A DNA stretch of 18,035 nt from DAIRET01 sp036795455 (GTDB lineage: Bacteria > Bacteroidota > Ignavibacteria > Ignavibacteriales > Ignavibacteriaceae): the NCBI GenBank assembly GCA_036795455.1, contig DAIRET010000046.1:1-18035 (forward strand), in the 5' to 3' direction. The position numbers and the translations under genes are program-made. The notes beneath the pieces were generated by a model. That model worked only from the letters and a program-made list of their open reading frames with translations, had not been told where the DNA came from and did no database searches. Shown piece after piece: positions 14,507-18,035 of this stretch (within the stretch, counting starts at the first letter, position 1; every line of letters begins with the position of its first letter).

Positions 14507-15406
14507 TTAGTTCCTATATCCCCTTAAAAACTCTTCAACTTTTAATCTCTTTTTCCCTTCTTGCTGTAACTCAAGAATTTTCAACGCCCCGTCTTTGCAT
14601 CCGATTATCAATTCACTCCTCGAGATGTATTCTTCACCCGGTTTTAACCCGATATCTTCATTTACTGCGGATTTGAACACCTTAATTGTCTTTCCTTTAA
14701 GATTAAAATATGCAGCGGGAAAGGGAGATAATCCTCTTATTAAATTGTGTACTTCCTCGCTTGTTTTATTCCAATCTATTGCACACATCTCTTTTGTAAT
14801 TTTCGGTGCAGGCGTTGCAAGTGAATTATCCTGTGGTTGGAGTACAAAATCATCGGATTCAATAATACTTATTGTTTCTATCACGGCTTCCCTGCCCAGA
14901 ACCGCCAGTTTGTCATGCAAAGAACCGAAATCATCGTTCTCTTCAATTGGTATTGATTTACGCAGGTAAACATTCCCGGTATCAACTTTCTTTTCAATCT
15001 TGAAAGTTGTAACTCCGGATTCTTTTTCGCCGCTTATTAATGCCCACTGAATAGGAGCAGCTCCGCGGTACTTCGGAAGAATTGAACCGTGTAGATTAAA
15101 GGAGCCTTTCGGAGGTAATGAGTAGACTTCTTCGGGTAAAATTCTGAACGCAACTACTACAAAAAGATCTGCATTTAAAGATTTAAGTTCATTTAGAAAA
15201 CCTTCATCCTTCAATTTTTCCGGTTGAATTACTTTAATTCCTTTTTCATGTGCGAACCGTTTTACAGCCGGATAAGATACTTTTAATCCTCTCCCCTTCT
15301 CCGTATCCGGTGTTGTAACAACTGCAACTATTTCATGTTTCGAATTAAAGATTTCTTCTAAAGAATAAACGGCAAAATCAGGTGTGCCAAAAAAAACAAT
15401 TTTCAT
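14507..15406 (-). CDS. fmt: Methionyl-tRNA formyltransferase
   Basis: Formylates the amino group of initiator Met-tRNA using 10-formyl-tetrahydrofolate. The N-terminal Rossmann-type domain opens with KIVFFGTPDFA and carries the active-site block FNLHGSILPKYRGAAPIQ (N104, H106) and KKVDTGN (D142), matching the N/H/D triad of the family. The C-terminal beta-barrel tRNA-binding domain (about 205–299) includes IRGLSPFPAA. Length 299 is close to the usual 310–315. An in-frame TTG lies one codon upstream (15409), but the ATG at 15406 gives the canonical start. It begins 11 nt after the def stop, the classical def–fmt pair, so the two are surely co-transcribed. Confidence 0.97.
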   Translation of the reverse strand: MKIVFFGTPDFAVYSLEEIFNSKHEIVAVVTTPDTEKGRGLKVSYPAVKRFAHEKGIKVIQPEKLKDEGFLNELKSLNADLFVVVAFRILPEEVYSLPPKGSFNLHGSILPKYRGAAPIQWALISGEKESGVTTFKIEKKVDTGNVYLRKSIPIEENDDFGSLHDKLAVLGREAVIETISIIESDDFVLQPQDNSLATPAPKITKEMCAIDWNKTSEEVHNLIRGLSPFPAAYFNLKGKTIKVFKSAVNEDIGLKPGEEYISRSELIIGCKDGALKILELQQEGKKRLKVEEFLRGYRN

Positions 15407-15417
15407 CAAAAAATAAC

Positions 15418-15969
15418 TTATTTTTCCTTTTCGGTAACAGGGTAGTCGGTTTCGATTTTCCTGCTTTTTATTTTACTCAAAGACCTTTTTAGAATTTTTT
15501 GAGTTTCTTCTTCAAGCCTGTCCGTAAAAAACAAACCGTGCAGATGATCGTATTCGTGTTGAATTACACGGGCAAACAATTCATCATATTCGATTATGTT
15601 TTCTTTCTTGTTAATATCTTCATAAGCGATTCTAATGCCTTCCGGGCGAATTACTTCTTCTCTTATGCCGGGAACACTTAAACACCCTTCTTCAATGCCG
15701 ACTTTTTCTTCCGAAAGGAACTCTATTCTCGGGTTAATAAACACAACCGGTTTAAAGTTTTCATATCCCTTAACCGGTGAAAGATCAATTACAAAAATTG
15801 ATTCGTTTCTTCCGACTTGATTTGCCGCAAGCCCTATACCGTCCGCATTTTTCATTGTATGAAACATATCATCGACTAATTTTTCAATAGCCGGTGTAAT
15901 TCCCTGGACTGACTTTGCTTTTTTCTTAAGGATTTTATCGCCGTATAAAGTTACGGGAAGAATTGACAT
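15418..15969 (-). CDS. def: Peptide deformylase
   Basis: Removes the N-formyl group from nascent proteins as they leave the ribosome. The three signature motifs are intact: GIGLAANQ (44–51), EGCLS (94–98, C96 metal ligand) and HEYDH (138–142; H138 and H142 metal ligands, E139 catalytic). Length 183 is typical of class I enzymes; the tail is lysine-rich (to KEK). GGAG (15977–15980), 7 nt before the ATG, lies inside the last codons of the upstream membrane-protein gene, which ends 2 nt before this start, so translation is probably coupled. It is followed by fmt. Confidence 0.97.
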   Translation of the reverse strand: MSILPVTLYGDKILKKKAKSVQGITPAIEKLVDDMFHTMKNADGIGLAANQVGRNESIFVIDLSPVKGYENFKPVVFINPRIEFLSEEKVGIEEGCLSVPGIREEVIRPEGIRIAYEDINKKENIIEYDELFARVIQHEYDHLHGLFFTDRLEEETQKILKRSLSKIKSRKIETDYPVTEKEK

Positions 15970-15971
15970 AA

Positions 15972-16883
15972 TTATTCTCCAAATTTAATTTCTTCTGCTT
16001 TTGAATAGATTATTTCAGCGCTTAAGTCGTTATAAAGTACAACTCCGGCAGAATAAACTAACATTCTTATTACTACTCTAAATATAATCAACAATTGCTG
16101 AATAATAAAGTTTAACACGATCCAGTATATAGGTGAACGGGGCACAAGCCCATCAACTAAATTATAAACAATCCCCCCGATTGCTAAAAAACAAAATAGT
16201 ATTAAGAATACTGTTATTACCCTTCCGAAGTTTTCCTTAATAAACAAGATCGTTCTAAAAATGGTTTTTAATGTTTTCGTACTATCGTTTAACGCAAGGG
16301 CAATTTTCGAATAATCGGAAATGATGCTTACAACCCCGATAAGTAAAAGAAAAAAGAGGTAACGGATAAGCTGGATAACAAACTCCCAAAGCGTACTGCC
16401 CGAATCGAGAAAGAATACCCTCACCATATAGTCGAGTACTATATTGATTCCGAGTGCAATGAAATAAAAAATGAATGTAAAAAAAGCAATTTTAATGAAC
16501 CTGCTGAAATACTTTACTGCACCGAAGAAAAAATCAACGAAATGATTCTTTTGGCTGTTAATCAAAACAGAAAGCAATCCGCCCAGGTAAAAAAGTTGAA
16601 TTATTATATAGATGCCTATTACAGAATAGATTGTGTACGGAACAACCGAAAGAGATTTTTCATAAATACTTAAAAACTGAATAAACCATAACGTATCAAA
16701 ACCCCAGTAGATTTTTGAACTTAATGTTGAGTTGCTGAGACTATCCTGCAGCATTGCAAAAATTGGAAGCGTTAAAGCTACAGAGAAAAGAAAATTCGTC
16801 AGCCAAAAAAGAATGACGAATTTTTTGTTTTTATACACTCCTCTTGATGCCAATACGATTATTTGTTTCAGCGTAAGCCTCAT
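15972..16883 (-). CDS. Multi-pass membrane protein of unknown function
   Basis: A 303-residue inner-membrane protein with about six predicted helices: roughly 21–42, 82–107, 135–160, 175–200, 222–245 and 252–278. The N-terminus (RLTLKQIIVLASRGVYKNKKF) is a basic amphipathic segment. No catalytic or transport motif is recognised. The ATG at 16883 is chosen because it has GGAGG 6 nt upstream and overlaps the stop of the preceding M1 peptidase as ATGA. A longer in-frame GTG start (16931) would run back into that gene without a ribosome site. Tight coupling suggests it works with, or is regulated together with, the peptidase, but this is inference. Confidence 0.88.
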   Translation of the reverse strand: MRLTLKQIIVLASRGVYKNKKFVILFWLTNFLFSVALTLPIFAMLQDSLSNSTLSSKIYWGFDTLWFIQFLSIYEKSLSVVPYTIYSVIGIYIIIQLFYLGGLLSVLINSQKNHFVDFFFGAVKYFSRFIKIAFFTFIFYFIALGINIVLDYMVRVFFLDSGSTLWEFVIQLIRYLFFLLLIGVVSIISDYSKIALALNDSTKTLKTIFRTILFIKENFGRVITVFLILFCFLAIGGIVYNLVDGLVPRSPIYWIVLNFIIQQLLIIFRVVIRMLVYSAGVVLYNDLSAEIIYSKAEEIKFGE

Positions 16884-18035
16884 GATAATCCTCCGGAAAT
16901 CATCAGGAGATTTTGAATCCAAAAGAACCACCGGAGCGCAATACTTAACGTACCTTTAAATTGTGATTCTTTTAAATAAGAATTGTTGGCGAAGTTCAGG
17001 TCGAACAGGTTTTTTCTTTCCGGGTCAATTTCTGCACCGAGAATTACATTGGATGTAACAAACTCAATTTTCTTTACTCTCTCCTCACCGTTCCATGCGG
17101 CTAAAAGCGTATCTCTTTCGGTATATAATGCAATAGTTTGCGGCACCTTAATCTCACCGTTACGCTGAACCCATACATTGCAACGGTTATCTCTTTCGTC
17201 AATACTTATTATTTTATAGTCGGAATATGAAGAACCTTGATAAGCCCCTTCATAAAGCCAGCTTAAATCCGTACCGGAATACTTATTCACTACACCCCAA
17301 AAATCATCCGCAACCGGATGCTTAAACTTATAACTGTTATAATAATGCTTCATTATCTCCATCATTTTTTCAAACCCGATGGACTTTTCAAGAGTCTGAA
17401 GCATTATTTCAGCTTTCGAATAACTTACAAGAGTATAAACATTCCGATTAATCAACTTATAGCTTGTATCCTTTAAACTGCCTAATCCCGTACCTTTATA
17501 ATAATACTTTAAACTTGTTGTAATTGCGGGAACTAAAAAATCGCTTAACGTATAAACCAAAGGGATTTCAGCTATCTCTAAAAACAATGCTCCTTTAATC
17601 GGGTAGTAACCGAAAAAATCGAAATAAGCATACCTTGGCGGATAATACTTATCTAAAATTTTGGATGTAAAATAGTTGGCAAAACCTTCATCAAGCCAGG
17701 CTTCGTAAACTTCATTGTTTGCTACAATTCCATAAAAGTATTGATGAGAAAACTCGTGGATAATTGTTTCTTCGGGTGTATGCCTTTCAAGCGGTGAAAA
17801 CTCACTTGTCTTAAATGTAAATAACGTTGGGTACTCCATACTGGCAATAGTGCCGGAGTTTTTCGGTACATCGATAAAAGTGATAGTCTCATATGGATAG
17901 AGAGCTACATATTCCTCAAAAAAAGATAGCGAATTTTTTACTGCGTTAAAGTTTCGCCAGGAATACTGTTCATTATTCTTTTGGATAAACCCGTTTATTG
18001 TAACTATAGTCCCGTCACTTCTTTTGTATTCCTCT
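16880..18035 (-). CDS. M1 family metallopeptidase, C-terminal part (runs off right edge)
   Basis: A zinc aminopeptidase-like protein of family M1. The frame is open to the window edge, so the real start is upstream; 384 codons plus stop are present. The motif HEFSHQYFYG (HExxH, near 17744–17758) with the downstream glutamate in AWLDEGFANYF (17687–17689) makes the zinc site. SGTIASMEYP (about 17828–17857) is the substrate-anchoring equivalent of GxMEN, with Y replacing N. SYSKAEIML provides the conserved transition-state tyrosine region. A C-terminal domain of about 100 residues follows (about 17200 to the stop). It ends with a hydrophobic stretch (ALRWFFWIQNLLMISGG) that could touch the membrane. 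The stop overlaps the next gene by 4 bases. It might act on exported peptides, but the signal region is not visible. Confidence 0.93.
   Translation of the reverse strand, partial: EEYKRSDGTIVTINGFIQKNNEQYSWRNFNAVKNSLSFFEEYVALYPYETITFIDVPKNSGTIASMEYPTLFTFKTSEFSPLERHTPEETIIHEFSHQYFYGIVANNEVYEAWLDEGFANYFTSKILDKYYPPRYAYFDFFGYYPIKGALFLEIAEIPLVYTLSDFLVPAITTSLKYYYKGTGLGSLKDTSYKLINRNVYTLVSYSKAEIMLQTLEKSIGFEKMMEIMKHYYNSYKFKHPVADDFWGVVNKYSGTDLSWLYEGAYQGSSYSDYKIISIDERDNRCNVWVQRNGEIKVPQTIALYTERDTLLAAWNGEERVKKIEFVTSNVILGAEIDPERKNLFDLNFANNSYLKESQFKGTLSIALRWFFWIQNLLMISGGLS
16890..16894 (-). promoter_or_regulatory. Ribosome-binding site of the membrane-protein gene
   Basis: Perfect minus-strand GGAGG 6 nt before ATG 16881–16883, inside the last codons of the M1 peptidase gene. 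It decides the start of the downstream membrane protein against the longer GTG frame. Confidence 0.8.

Noticed and set aside
14595..14969. A 124-codon plus-strand frame opposite fmt
   Set aside because: It is a shadow of fmt, whose motifs and codon use show that the minus strand is coding.
16884..16931. GTG start extending the membrane protein by 16 residues
   Set aside because: The internal ATG has a perfect GGAGG at 6 nt and an ATGA overlap; the extension is polar and lies in the M1 peptidase coding region.
1..18035. CRISPR arrays, insertion sequences, prophage or conflict-system islands
   Set aside because: No regularly spaced direct repeats, transposase or phage-like frames were seen; gene content is mainly housekeeping and envelope functions.

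Overview
The window looks like a chromosomal stretch of an AT-rich (roughly mid-30s % GC by eye) bacterium of the Bacteroidota/Chlorobiota side of the tree, most likely an Ignavibacteria relative. The main clues are a secreted protein carrying a type IX secretion (Por) sorting module with the motif NYPNPFNPST, the NagB–PIG-L fusion typical of that superphylum, and tRNA genes without an encoded CCA end. This taxonomic call is an inference from motifs, not a search result. No insertion sequences, phage genes, CRISPR arrays or rRNA are visible.

Left part (1–1480, minus strand): the 5' 359 codons of threonyl-tRNA synthetase (thrS, running off the left edge), preceded by a tRNA-Leu(TAA)–tRNA-Val(GAC) pair with its own promoter and a terminator hairpin squeezed between tRNA-Val and the thrS start. 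A divergent near-consensus sigma-70 promoter (TTGAAA-N17-TATAAT) drives the plus-strand genes.

1480–4853 (plus strand): a PflX-type radical SAM protein with an extra N-terminal cysteine cluster, then a 757-residue three-part protein: STAS domain, unassigned middle region (possibly a decayed PP2C/SpoIIE-like phosphatase) and a C-terminal aminoglycoside-phosphotransferase-fold kinase. This is the most unusual architecture in the window.

4895–9951 (minus strand): a membrane histidine kinase with a periplasmic sensor and no adjacent response regulator, a class I methyltransferase, a two-helix small membrane protein, a secreted M19 dipeptidase whose type IX-like sorting module lies in front of the catalytic domain instead of at the C-terminus, and a ZIP metal transporter.

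10168–10989 (plus strand): tRNA-Ser(GGA) with a good promoter, and a membrane-anchored protein of unknown function.

11005–18035 (minus strand, read right to left): a compact run of an M1 metallopeptidase (cut by the right edge), a multi-pass membrane protein overlapping it by ATGA, peptide deformylase (def), methionyl-tRNA formyltransferase (fmt), a NagB/PIG-L fusion and an exported MetX-like alpha/beta hydrolase. The first four are almost certainly one operon. Def and Fmt act at opposite ends of N-formylmethionine initiation: Fmt adds the formyl group to Met-tRNA and Def removes it from nascent protein. Several upstream-most in-frame starts (TTG/GTG) are replaced here by internal starts with better ribosome-binding sites or family alignment.
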